A DNA stretch of 64,000 nucleotides, taken from Alphaproteobacteria bacterium (lineage in GTDB: Bacteria; Pseudomonadota; Alphaproteobacteria; Rhodobacterales; Rhodobacteraceae). The stretch is from the NCBI GenBank assembly GCA_030425185.1, contig JAUIAU010000010.1, positions 1 to 64,000 of the forward strand. The letters run 5' to 3'. Positions 29,232 to 38,502 of the stretch are shown one piece after another. Position 1 is the first letter of the stretch. Each line of letters begins with the position of its first letter. The notes beneath the pieces were generated by a model that had not been told where the DNA came from, ran no database searches, and saw only the letters and a list, made by a program, of their open reading frames with translations. A program made the translations under genes and the position numbers.

Positions 29232-29438
29232 TCAGCGCTTCCAGGTGTGCGGGACGTCCCACAGCGGGCGCTGCGATTCGGCGGCCGCTTCGGCGGGGCT
29301 CAGGCCGAGGTCGGCCAGCCGGCGGGCGTCGAGCCGCGCCAGATCCTGCCGCGACTTCCACAGGGAATGCAGCGAAAACAACGAGATACCAGCGGCGGGA
29401 TGGCTGATGGCAACGGTGCGGGCGAGAGAGGCGAACAT
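29232..29438 (-). CDS. DUF1127 family small protein
   Basis: SLWKSRQDLARLDARRLADLGLSPAEAAAESQRPLWDVPHTWKR. Confidence 0.85.
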   Translation of the reverse strand: MFASLARTVAISHPAAGISLFSLHSLWKSRQDLARLDARRLADLGLSPAEAAAESQRPLWDVPHTWKR

Positions 29439-29560
29439 CTGTAACTCTTCTGATTTCGTGGTGACACCCCGAGGGAGGATCAGGGATGTTGATGTATCTG
29501 CCAGACCGTGATCCATATGAAAAACGAATGAATGTGATCCTCGACTTCAGGAGAATTGAT

Positions 29561-30415
29561 ATGCCGCGCAATCTGGACCTGACCGCCCTGCGCAGCTTCG
29601 TCGCCGTCGCGGAAACCGGCGGCGTGACCAAGGCGGCGGGGTTCCTGAACCTGACACAGTCCGCCGTCTCGATGCAGTTGAAGCGGCTGGAGGAGGGGCT
29701 GGGCCTCGACCTGCTCGACCGCTCGGGGCGCGGCATCGCGCTGACCGGAACCGGCGAGCAGTTGCTCGGCTATGCCCGCCGGATGCTGGCGCTGAACGAC
29801 GAGGTGTATACTCGCCTCACCAGCCAGGAGTTCGAGGGCGAGATCGCGCTCGGCGTCCCGCACGACATCGTCTACCCGGCGATCCCGCGCGTGCTGCAGC
29901 AGTTCCACGCCGAGTTCCCGCGCGTCCGGGTGCAGCTGATCTCGTCCTTCACCAATCGCCTCAAGCAGTTGCACCAGCGCGGCGAGTGCGACGTGATCCT
30001 GACCACCGAGGACCAGGCCGACGCGGGCGGAAAGACCCTGTTGACCGTGCCGCTGGTCTGGATCGGCGCGCCGGGCGGCAGCGCGTGGCGTCAGCGGCCG
30101 CTGCGGCTGGCCTTCGAATACGGCTGCATCTTCCGGCATGGCGTGCAGCAGGCGCTCGACCGGGCCGGCATCCCGTGGGAAATGGCCGTCGAAAGCGATT
30201 CGACCCGCACCGTCGAGGCTTCGGTCAGCGCCGATCTCGCCGTCCACGCCAGCCTCGAAGGGACCGCGCCGCCCTATGTCGAGCGCATCGCGCATAACGG
30301 GGCGCTGCCGCCGCTGGCCTCGAAACAGATCAACCTCTACCGCGCCCCGCTGACCGAAGGCACGGTGACCGACCGGCTCGTGGAATTGATCGGGACCGCC
30401 TACAAGGCGCTCTGA
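29561..30415 (+). CDS. LysR family transcriptional regulator
   Basis: MPRNLDLTALRSFVAVAETGGVTKAAGFLNLTQSAVSMQLKRLEEGLG. Confidence 0.9.
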   Translation: MPRNLDLTALRSFVAVAETGGVTKAAGFLNLTQSAVSMQLKRLEEGLGLDLLDRSGRGIALTGTGEQLLGYARRMLALNDEVYTRLTSQEFEGEIALGVPHDIVYPAIPRVLQQFHAEFPRVRVQLISSFTNRLKQLHQRGECDVILTTEDQADAGGKTLLTVPLVWIGAPGGSAWRQRPLRLAFEYGCIFRHGVQQALDRAGIPWEMAVESDSTRTVEASVSADLAVHASLEGTAPPYVERIAHNGALPPLASKQINLYRAPLTEGTVTDRLVELIGTAYKAL

Positions 30416-30422
30416 GCCGGTC

Positions 30423-31385
30423 TCAGCCGGGAATGTCGATCACGATCTTGCCGGTGGCGCTGCGGTCGCGCAGGGCCGCCAGCCCCTCGGCCGCCCGCGC
30501 CAGCGGCAGGCGCTGCCCGATATGGGGATGCAGCAGCCCCTCGGCATGCCATCCGATCAGCGTCGCGAGGCTGTCGGTCAGCGGTTTCGGGTCGAAGGAC
30601 AGGTGCCCGCCCCACCAGAACCCGATCACCGTGACGTTCTTCACCAGCAGGTGGTTCGCCGGGATCTCGGGCAGGCCCCCCGCGAAGCCGATCAGCAGGT
30701 AGCGTGCCTCCGGGCGGCAGGCCGACAGCGCGGCGCGGAACCCGGGTCCGCCCACCGGATCATAGACCACGTCCACACCGCCCAACTCCTTGCAGCGCGC
30801 GCGGATGTCGTCGGTCTCGGCGTCGAGCAGCACATGCGCCCCCGCCGCCTGCGCGAGGCGCAGCTTCCCGGCCCCGCGCGCCACCGCGATCACGCGCGCG
30901 CCCATCCGCGCACCGATCTCGACCGCCGTCAGCCCGACCCCGCCCGCGGCGCCCAGCACCAGCAGCGTCTCGCCCGGCCGCAGCCCCGCCTTGTAGTCGA
31001 GCGCCATGTGGGACGTGCCATAGGCCACCTGGAACCCGGCGGCGGTCGCGTCGTCCATCGTGTCGGGCAGGGGCAGGCAGACCCCGGCCGGGGCCACCGC
31101 GACCTCGGCCAGCCCGCCGTGCCCGGTGAACGCCGCGACCCGCTGGCCGGGGACGAAGCCCGTGACCCCCGCGCCGACCGCCCGGACCGTGCCCGCGCAT
31201 TCCATGCCCAGCGTGACCGGGAACGGGCGGCGGTCCTGGTACTGCCCCTTCGCCAGCAGCAGGTCGGCGAAGTTCAACCCGCAGGCGCGGACCGTCAGGC
31301 TGACCTCGCCGGGGCCGGGCACCGGCTCGGGCAGGTCGGTCAGGGCGGGCGGGCTCTCGGGCGTGAGGGCGACGAAGGCTTTCAT
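30423..31385 (-). CDS. NADPH:quinone oxidoreductase family protein (MDR superfamily)
   Basis: GLNFADLLLAKGQYQDRRPFPVTLGMECAGTV and VLGAAGGVGLTAVEIGARMGARVIAVA. Confidence 0.9.
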   Translation of the reverse strand: MKAFVALTPESPPALTDLPEPVPGPGEVSLTVRACGLNFADLLLAKGQYQDRRPFPVTLGMECAGTVRAVGAGVTGFVPGQRVAAFTGHGGLAEVAVAPAGVCLPLPDTMDDATAAGFQVAYGTSHMALDYKAGLRPGETLLVLGAAGGVGLTAVEIGARMGARVIAVARGAGKLRLAQAAGAHVLLDAETDDIRARCKELGGVDVVYDPVGGPGFRAALSACRPEARYLLIGFAGGLPEIPANHLLVKNVTVIGFWWGGHLSFDPKPLTDSLATLIGWHAEGLLHPHIGQRLPLARAAEGLAALRDRSATGKIVIDIPG

Positions 31386-31661
31386 GGCGACTCCCGGGGG
31401 CTGGATTGGGCCACCCTGCCGATGTTGCGCGGCGATGCAAGGCAGGGTTGCAGGGCATCGCAGAACGATACGCTAGAACGGGAATCTTTGCAAAATGCAA
31501 TGCACAATGCGAAACACGTAAAAGGCGACTCGGATTGCGAGGTTTTAAACCCTGTGTGGAAATCCGGCCTTTTCCGCGCCGCCCGCAAAAATGCCCTTCC
31601 GGGGCGGGACTCTGCCCCTCGTCCCGGCCCGGCGAAAAAAATTTTCCGGCAACTCGGAATT

Positions 31662-31677
31662 TGGCACGCTACTTGCT
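31662..31677 (+). promoter_or_regulatory. Sigma-54 (RpoN)-type -24/-12 promoter
   Basis: TGGCACGCTACTTGCT: GG-N10-GC spacing and TGGCACG-N4-TTGCT consensus. Confidence 0.7.
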
Positions 31678-31710
31678 GCACAGAGGGGGCAAGCACAAGG
31701 AGACCCCGTC

Positions 31711-32079
31711 TTGAAACACCCCGTGGACGTTCACGTAGGCAAGCGAATCCGTCACCGGCGCTTGATGGTGGGCATGACCCTGCAGCAGCTTGCCGAGAAG
31801 GTCGGGATCAAGTTCCAGCAGATCCAGAAGTACGAAACCGGGATGAACCGGGTCTCCGCCTCGCGCCTGTGGGAGATCGGCGCCGCGCTCACCGTGCCCG
31901 TGAGCTTCTTCTTCGAGGGTCTGGGCTCCAAGGCGCAGGAGGCCGAGGCCACCGACCTGCCGGGCGATCTGCTCGCCGACAAGGAGGCGCTGGAGCTGAT
32001 CCGGTCCTACTACGCGATCCCGGAAACCCAGCGCCGTCGCCTGTTCGACCTCGCCCGCGTGCTGTCGGACGCGGCGTGA
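31711..32079 (+). CDS. XRE-family helix-turn-helix regulator (TTG start)
   Basis: HPVDVHVGKRIRHRRLMVGMTLQQLAEKVGIKFQQIQKYETGMNRVSASRLWEIGAALTVPVSFFFEGL. Confidence 0.88.
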   Translation: MKHPVDVHVGKRIRHRRLMVGMTLQQLAEKVGIKFQQIQKYETGMNRVSASRLWEIGAALTVPVSFFFEGLGSKAQEAEATDLPGDLLADKEALELIRSYYAIPETQRRRLFDLARVLSDAA

Positions 32080-32182
32080 CCGGCCCGGCGCGCGCCATCT
32101 GACGCAGGCCCGCCCGGCTTGACCGGGGCCGGGCCTGCCGCCACACCGGACGGGGAACCGACGCCCGACCGGAGACGCCCCG

Positions 32183-32980
32183 ATGACCGCTGACCCCGCC
32201 GATCTCTGGCCCGTGGCCCACGCGCTGGCCGATGCCGCGCGTGTCGAGACGCTGCGCTGGTTCCGCGGCGGTGCGCTTTCCATCGACAACAAGGATGCCG
32301 GCGGCTTCGACCCGGTGACGCAGGCCGACCGCGCCTCCGAGGCCGCGATGCGGGCCGTCCTCGCCCGCCTGCGCCCGGACGATGCGGTGCTGGGCGAGGA
32401 GCAGGCCGCAACAGGCGGCACCAGCGGCCTGGCCTGGGTCCTCGACCCGATCGACGGCACCCGCGCCTATCTCTCGGGCACGCCGACCTGGGGCGTGCTG
32501 ATCGCGCTCAGCGATGCGACCGGCCCGAAACTGGGGATCATCGACCAGCCCTATATCGGCGAGCGGTTCGCGGGCGGCGCGGGCGTGGCCCGGGTGACCG
32601 GCCCGCAGGGGGAAGCGGCGCTGTGCACCCGCGCCACGGCGCGGCTGGAGGACGCGGTGATCTTCACCACCTTCCCGGAGGTCGGCACGGAGGCCGAGCG
32701 CGCCGCCTTCCATGCGCTCGCCCGCGACTGCCGCCTGACCCGCTACGGGATGGATTGCTATGCCTATGCGCTGCTTGCGGCGGGGCAGATCGACCTCGTC
32801 GTCGAGGCGGGTCTGCAGGCCTACGACATCTGCGCCCCGATCGCGGTGATCGAGGCGGCCGGCGGCGTCGTCACCGACTGGCAGGGCGGCCCGGCGCACC
32901 ACGGCGGCCGGGTGCTGGCGGCGGCCAATCCCGTGATCCACGCCGCGGCCCTCGACCGGCTGCGGCAGGCGGGCGACTAG
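32183..32980 (+). CDS. Inositol monophosphatase family protein (HisN/CysQ-like)
   Basis: VTQADRASEAAMRAVL, GEEQ, WVLDPIDGTRAYLSG motifs. Confidence 0.85.
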   Translation: MTADPADLWPVAHALADAARVETLRWFRGGALSIDNKDAGGFDPVTQADRASEAAMRAVLARLRPDDAVLGEEQAATGGTSGLAWVLDPIDGTRAYLSGTPTWGVLIALSDATGPKLGIIDQPYIGERFAGGAGVARVTGPQGEAALCTRATARLEDAVIFTTFPEVGTEAERAAFHALARDCRLTRYGMDCYAYALLAAGQIDLVVEAGLQAYDICAPIAVIEAAGGVVTDWQGGPAHHGGRVLAAANPVIHAAALDRLRQAGD

Positions 32981-32999
32981 GGCGGGACGCCTTCGGCGA

Positions 33000-33020
33000 G
33001 AGTATTTCTGCCAAGAAGAA
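33000..33020 (+). repeat. Copy of the GAGTATTTnnGCCAAGAAGAA repeat
   Basis: GAGTATTTCTGCCAAGAAGAA, 15 nt upstream of the next gene start. Confidence 0.75.
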
Positions 33021-33035
33021 ACAGGGGACGGCGCG

Positions 33036-34376
33036 ATGCGGAGACTGCTGATCCGGGGGGCCGAGGCGGTCGTCACCATGGACGACGCCCGCACCGAGCT
33101 GCGCGGCGCGGACGTGCTGGTCGAGGGCGGCGTGATCGCGGCGGTGGGGCAGGGGCTCGACACCGTGGGCGCGGACCGCTGGGAGGCGCGCGGCTGCGTG
33201 GTGACGCCGGGCCTCGTGAACACCCATCACCATCTCTACCAGACCCTGACCCGCGTGGTGCCGGGCGGGCAGGACGCGCTGCTCTTCGGCTGGCTGAAGA
33301 CGCTCTACCCGATCTGGGCCGGGTTCGGACCCCAGCACATGCGCGTCTCGGCGCTGATCGGGCTGGCCGAGCTGGCGCTGAGCGGCTGCACCACCTCGTC
33401 GGATCATCTCTACCTCTACCCGAACGGGGCGCGGCTGGAGGACACCATCGACGCCGCGCGCGAGATCGGCCTGCGGTTCCACCCGACGCGCGGCGCGATG
33501 AGCATCGGCGAGAGCGCGGGCGGGTTGCCGCCCGATGCGCTGGTCGAGGCGGAGGCGGCGATCCTCGAGGACATGATCCGCGTCGTCGATGCCTTCCACG
33601 ATCCCCGGCCCGGCGCGATGGTGCGGGTCGGTCTCGCACCCTGTTCGCCCTTCTCGGTCAGCCGCGACCTGATGCGCGAGGCGGCGCTGCTGGCGCGGGA
33701 CAAGGGCGTGCGGCTGCACACGCACCTGGCCGAGAACGACGAGGACATCGCCTATTCCGAAGCCGCCTTCGGCTGCCGTCCCGGGCAATATGCCGAGGAT
33801 CTCGGCTGGACCGGCGAGGACGTCTGGCACGCCCATTGCGTGAAGCTCGACGCGGGCGAGATCGATCTCTTCGCGCGGTCTGGCACGGGCGTGGCGCATT
33901 GCCCCTGCTCGAACTGCCGCCTCGGTTCGGGGATCGCGCCGGTCCGGGCGATGCGGGACGCGGGCGTGCCGGTGGGGCTGGGCGTCGACGGTTCGGCCTC
34001 GAACGACGCGGGCAGCCTGATCGCCGAGGCGCGGCAGACCCTGCTGTTGCAGCGGGTGGCGCACGGGGCCGATGCCATGAGCGCGCGCGAGGCGCTGGAG
34101 ATCGCGACGCGCGGCGGCGCGCGGGTGCTGGGGCGCGACGACATCGGCGTGCTGGCGCCGGGCTACCGGGCGGACATCGCGGTCTGGGATGTCTCCGGGA
34201 TCGAGGCGGCCGGGGCCTGGGACCCGGTCGCGACGCTGGTGCTGGCGGGGCCCATGCGGGTGCGCGACCTCTTCGTCGAGGGGCGGCCGGTGGTGCAGGA
34301 ACGCCGGGTCGTGACCGCCGACATGAGCCGCGCGCTGGCCGACCAGGCCCGCCTGCTGCGCGGGCTGATGGGTTAA
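33036..34376 (+). CDS. 8-oxoguanine deaminase (amidohydrolase)
   Basis: TPGLVNTHHHLYQTLTRVVPGGQDALLFGWLKTLYPIW; HTHLAENDEDIAYSEAAFGCRPGQYAEDLGW; GLGVDGSASNDA. Confidence 0.85.
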   Translation: MRRLLIRGAEAVVTMDDARTELRGADVLVEGGVIAAVGQGLDTVGADRWEARGCVVTPGLVNTHHHLYQTLTRVVPGGQDALLFGWLKTLYPIWAGFGPQHMRVSALIGLAELALSGCTTSSDHLYLYPNGARLEDTIDAAREIGLRFHPTRGAMSIGESAGGLPPDALVEAEAAILEDMIRVVDAFHDPRPGAMVRVGLAPCSPFSVSRDLMREAALLARDKGVRLHTHLAENDEDIAYSEAAFGCRPGQYAEDLGWTGEDVWHAHCVKLDAGEIDLFARSGTGVAHCPCSNCRLGSGIAPVRAMRDAGVPVGLGVDGSASNDAGSLIAEARQTLLLQRVAHGADAMSAREALEIATRGGARVLGRDDIGVLAPGYRADIAVWDVSGIEAAGAWDPVATLVLAGPMRVRDLFVEGRPVVQERRVVTADMSRALADQARLLRGLMG

Positions 34377-34412
34377 CAGGCTGTAAATGATAGGGAAAAG
34401 CCGCTGACCCTT

Positions 34413-34430
34413 TGTTTCGCGCGCGAAACA
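34413..34430. repeat. 18-bp perfect palindrome TGTTTCGCGCGCGAAACA
   Basis: TGTTTCGCG followed directly by its reverse complement CGCGAAACA, between convergent genes. Confidence 0.8.
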
Positions 34431-34463
34431 TCGGGGCAGCAGGGCTGACCGTTTAACCCTTCG

Positions 34464-35753
34464 TTAGCCCTTCACCCGCGCGCCGGCGATCCACACGCCC
34501 GCCACCGCGCGGTCGTCGCCCATCATGATCGTCGGGAAGACCGCCTCCCAGATGTCCTGCGCCCGGCCTGCACGCTGGGCGATGCCCGGGGTACTCGCCA
34601 GATCAAGCGCGACCAGATCGGCCTCCATCCCTGCCTCCAGCCGCCCGATCCGGTCGCCCATGTGCAGTGCGCGCGCCGATCCGGCGGTCGCCAGCCACAG
34701 CAACTGCGCCGGGTGCAGGGGCGTGCCCGCGAGCTGGCCCACCTCGTAGGCCGCCGCCATCGTGCGCAGCATCGAGAAGGACGAGCCGCCCCCGGTGTCG
34801 GTCGCGAGGCCCACCGGCAGGACCGGTGCGAGACCGGCCATGTCGAAGAGGCCCGAGCCGATGAAGGTGTTCGAGGTCGGGCAATGCACCAGCGCCGCCT
34901 GCACCTCGGCCAGCCGGGCGCGCTCGCGCGGGGTCAGGTGGATCGCGTGTCCGTAAAGGCCGCGCGCGCCGAGCAGCCCGTGCGCCTCGTAGGTGTCGAG
35001 GTAGTCGCGCGCCCCGGGGAACAGCTCGGCCACCCAGGCGCATTCGTCGGTCTGCTCGCTGAGGTGCGTCTGCATCAGGCAGTCCGGATGCTCGGCCCAG
35101 AGTGCGCCGAGGGCCGCGAGCTGCTCCGGGGTGGAGGTCGGCGAGAAGCGCGGGGTGATGACGTAGGACAGCCGGTCCTGCCCGTGCCAGCGCTCCAGCA
35201 GACGCTTCGAGTCGTCGTAGGCCGTCTGCGCGGTGTCGCGCAGGCTGTCGGGCGCGTTGCGGTCCATGCAGGTCTTGCCCGCCGCCAGCCGCATCCTGCG
35301 CGCCTGGCCCTCGGCCATCAGGGCATCGACGCTCTCGGGGTGGATGGTGCAGTAGGAGCAGACCGTCGTGGTGCCGTGCGCGGTCACGAGGTCGAGGTAG
35401 CGCGCCGCCACCTCGGCCGCGTAGGCCGCATCGCCGAAGCGCGACTCCTCGGGAAACGTGTAGGTGTTCAGCCAGTCGATCAGGCGCTTGCCCCAGCTCG
35501 CGATGATGCCGGTCTGCGGGTAATGGGCATGGGCATCGACGAAGCCGGGCAGGATCAGCGCCTGCCCGAGATCGGTGACGGGCACCTCCGGGTGGGCACG
35601 GCGCAGGGCATCGGCCTCGCCCGTCGCCGCGATGCGCCCGCCCTCGATCAGGACGCCGCCGCGCGTGTCGTGGCGGGCCGCCTCCGGGGGCGGCACGGTG
35701 AAGGGATCGGCGGTGAAGGCCAGCGTCTGGCCGAGGAGAAGGGTCGCGCTCAT
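34464..35753 (-). CDS. guaD: Guanine deaminase
   Basis: LPGFVDAHAHYPQTGIIASWGKRLIDWLNTYTFPEESRFGD; MQTHLSEQTDECAWVAELFPGARDYLDTYEAHGLLG. Confidence 0.9.
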   Translation of the reverse strand: MSATLLLGQTLAFTADPFTVPPPEAARHDTRGGVLIEGGRIAATGEADALRRAHPEVPVTDLGQALILPGFVDAHAHYPQTGIIASWGKRLIDWLNTYTFPEESRFGDAAYAAEVAARYLDLVTAHGTTTVCSYCTIHPESVDALMAEGQARRMRLAAGKTCMDRNAPDSLRDTAQTAYDDSKRLLERWHGQDRLSYVITPRFSPTSTPEQLAALGALWAEHPDCLMQTHLSEQTDECAWVAELFPGARDYLDTYEAHGLLGARGLYGHAIHLTPRERARLAEVQAALVHCPTSNTFIGSGLFDMAGLAPVLPVGLATDTGGGSSFSMLRTMAAAYEVGQLAGTPLHPAQLLWLATAGSARALHMGDRIGRLEAGMEADLVALDLASTPGIAQRAGRAQDIWEAVFPTIMMGDDRAVAGVWIAGARVKG

Positions 35754-35878
35754 GGCCGCAGCCTAGGGCCGTGCGGGGCGGCGGTAAATCGGGATCGCCC
35801 CTGTCTTTTCCGCGAGCCAGCCGTTATGTCACAGGCGACCGCGCCGCAGCGCGGAACCATCCGACAGGGGGGAGCGGC

Positions 35879-37273
35879 ATGACCGACGACAAGCTTGACC
35901 TGCCGGACGAGGACGCGCGCGAGGACGAGGACTACTCGCTCGACCGCGACCTCGTGCACGAGGTGCTGGACGCGGTCGAGGCCGAGGACGCCAGCCGCCT
36001 CGACGCGCTGCTGGAACCGCTGCACGCCGCCGACATCGCCGACCTCCTGGAACAGATCGGACCGGGCGACCGCGGCGAGCTCGTCCGGCTCTGGAGCAGC
36101 GAGATCGACGGCGAGATCCTGTCGGAACTCGACGAGGGCGTGCGCGCCGAGGTCATCGCCGAACTTCCGAGCGACGTGCTGCGCGAGGCGGTGCGCGACC
36201 TCTATACCGACGACGTGGTGGACCTCGTCGAGGACCTCGAGGAGGCCGACCAGCGCACCATTCTCGACGCGCTGGAAGCCACCGACCGGGTCGCGGTCGA
36301 ACAGGCGCTGAGCTACCCGGAATACTCGGCCGGCCGCCTGATGCAGCGCGAGCTGGTGACCGCGCCCGAACACTGGACGGTCGGGCAGGCCATCGACTTC
36401 CTGCGCGCGCAGGACGAGCTGCCCGAACAGTTCTACCACGTGATCCTCGTGGACCCCCGGATGAAGCCGGTGGGCTACGTGACGCTGGGCAAGGTCCTGT
36501 CGGCCCGCCGCGCCGTGCCGCTGGCCGAGATCAGCGAGGACAGCTTCCGCACGATCCGGGTCACCCAGCCGGACAAGGATGTGGCCTATGCCTTCAACCA
36601 GTATCACCTGATTTCCGCCCCGGTGGTGGACGAGGACGACCGGCTGGTCGGCGTCATCACCATCGACGACGCGATGGCGGTGCTCGACGAGGAACACGAG
36701 GAGGACATCCTGCGCCTCGCCGGTGTCGGCGACGAATCGAGCCTGAGCGACACCGTGATCGAGGCGACGAAGGGCCGGGCGCTGTGGCTCTTCGTGAACC
36801 TGCTGACGGCGATCCTCGCCTCGGTCGTGATCGACCTGTTCTCCGACACGATCCAGACGCTGGTCGCGCTGGCGGTGCTGATGCCGATCGTGGCCTCGAT
36901 GGGCGGCAACGCGGGGACCCAGACGATGACCGTCGCGGTGCGGGCGCTGGCGACGCGCGACCTGACCGCGCAGAACGCCTGGCGCGTGATCCGGCGCGAG
37001 GTGGCGGTCGGCGCGATCAACGGCCTGGCCTTCGGCCTGCTGATGTCGATCATCGCGGGGTTCTGGTTCGGCGTGCCGATGCTGGCGGTGGTGATCGGGG
37101 CGGCGATGCTGATGACACTGATCGCCGCCGCGCTGGGCGGCATCGTGATCCCGATGGCGCTGGAACGGCTGAAGATCGACCCGGCGCTGGCCTCGGGGCC
37201 CTTCGTGACGACGGTGACCGATGTCGTGGGCTTCTTCGCCTTCCTCGGCCTCGCCTCGGTGGTGCTGCTGTGA
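35879..37273 (+). CDS. mgtE: Magnesium transporter MgtE
   Basis: N-domain, CBS pair (VGVITIDDAMAVLDEEHEEDILRLAGV) and TM domain (PIVASMGGNAGTQTMTVAVRALA). Confidence 0.94.
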   Translation: MTDDKLDLPDEDAREDEDYSLDRDLVHEVLDAVEAEDASRLDALLEPLHAADIADLLEQIGPGDRGELVRLWSSEIDGEILSELDEGVRAEVIAELPSDVLREAVRDLYTDDVVDLVEDLEEADQRTILDALEATDRVAVEQALSYPEYSAGRLMQRELVTAPEHWTVGQAIDFLRAQDELPEQFYHVILVDPRMKPVGYVTLGKVLSARRAVPLAEISEDSFRTIRVTQPDKDVAYAFNQYHLISAPVVDEDDRLVGVITIDDAMAVLDEEHEEDILRLAGVGDESSLSDTVIEATKGRALWLFVNLLTAILASVVIDLFSDTIQTLVALAVLMPIVASMGGNAGTQTMTVAVRALATRDLTAQNAWRVIRREVAVGAINGLAFGLLMSIIAGFWFGVPMLAVVIGAAMLMTLIAAALGGIVIPMALERLKIDPALASGPFVTTVTDVVGFFAFLGLASVVLL

Positions 37274-37836
37274 GCGGCGCGGAGGACAAGCAGGCGCTGC
37301 GCGCGCAGGTGCTGGCCCGCCGCAAGACGGCCCATGCCGCGGGCGATCCGCGCCCGGCGATCGAGCGGCTTCTGGCGTTTCTTGCCCCCGAGCGCGGGCG
37401 GCCGGTGGCGGGATACATGCCGATGCGCTCGGAGATCGATCCGCTGCCCGCGATGGCCGATCTCGCGATGGACGCGCCGGTGGGCGTGCCGGTGATCCCC
37501 GGCAAGGCGCAGCCGCTGCTCTTTCACCGCTGGGAACTCGGGGCCGAGATGATCGACGGTCCCTTCGGCGCGCGGGTTCCCGCGGCGGGGGTGGAGATGG
37601 TGCCCGAGGTGCTGATCGTGCCGCTGGTCGCCTTCGACCGCCGCGGGAACCGGCTGGGCTACGGCGGCGGCTTCTACGACCGGACGCTGGAAGGTCTGCG
37701 CGCGCGCGGCAAGGTGCTGGCGGTGGGCTATGCCTGGGCCGCGCAGGAGGTGGACGCGCTGCCCCTGGAGCCGACCGATCAGCGCCTCGATGCCATCGTG
37801 ACCGAGGCCGAAACGCTGGTCTTCCCCGCGCCCTGA
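37270..37836 (+). CDS. 5-formyltetrahydrofolate cyclo-ligase (GTG start)
   Basis: IVPLVAFDRRGNRLGYGGGFYDRTLEGLRA; overlaps the mgtE stop. Confidence 0.9.
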   Translation: MSGAEDKQALRAQVLARRKTAHAAGDPRPAIERLLAFLAPERGRPVAGYMPMRSEIDPLPAMADLAMDAPVGVPVIPGKAQPLLFHRWELGAEMIDGPFGARVPAAGVEMVPEVLIVPLVAFDRRGNRLGYGGGFYDRTLEGLRARGKVLAVGYAWAAQEVDALPLEPTDQRLDAIVTEAETLVFPAP

Positions 37837-37852
37837 GCGGCGGTCCGCCGCG

Positions 37853-38242
37853 TCAGATCAGCACGAACCCGGCCGCGCCAATCACCACGGCCAGCGCCAC
37901 CAGCACACCGACCGGCACGCGCGCGAGGCCCGTCAGTCCCGGCGCCGGGGCGGGGCGGTGGCGGTCGCCGGCCTCGGGCGGCAGGCGGTAGCTGTGCGGC
38001 GGTTCGGGACGCGGCGCCTCGTCGAAGGCCTGAAAGCTGCGGGTGTCCTCGGTCCCGGCGTCGGTCGCCGGGGGCGCTGCGGTGGGTTTGCGCAAGGGAG
38101 GCATGCGGATGCTCCTGTCGTCGTCGGGCCGCGTCATGCGCGCGGGCTCACCCTCCAGAAACGAGGCAGACGCGAAAGAGTTTCGCCCGGGGGCGATGTC
38201 CGTGTCGGAACCAAACGGGTCGGGTGCGATATCGCGGGGCAT
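37853..38242 (-). CDS. Hypothetical protein with C-terminal TM
   Basis: MPRDIAPDPFGSDTDIAPGRNSFASASFLEGEPARMTRPDDD...VGVLVALAVVIGAAGFVLI. Confidence 0.6.
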   Translation of the reverse strand: MPRDIAPDPFGSDTDIAPGRNSFASASFLEGEPARMTRPDDDRSIRMPPLRKPTAAPPATDAGTEDTRSFQAFDEAPRPEPPHSYRLPPEAGDRHRPAPAPGLTGLARVPVGVLVALAVVIGAAGFVLI

Positions 38243-38502
38243 GGCAGATGTCCTCGCTGATGACGAACAGCAATAAAGATATGGGCTTCGGGCGCGGAAC
38301 CGGGCCTCGCGGGCGTTCACGTTTTCGCAAGTGCAGCATCGCGGCGCGTCCTCCGGGCGGGGTCCGCGGCCGGTTTCGGCACCCCCGGTGCCGCTGCCGG
38401 GACCGCGACGTGGCGGCACCGGGGCGGTTCGGTCGGATTTGCCGCGAATCCGCCGCGCCGGGCGTGCTTGCGGGAACCGCCGCGCGGGCGTAAGGCGAGG
38501 AC

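Noticed and set aside
34413-34430. Canonical ParB parS site
   Set aside because: The core spacing is 6 nt instead of 4; kept only as a palindrome finding.
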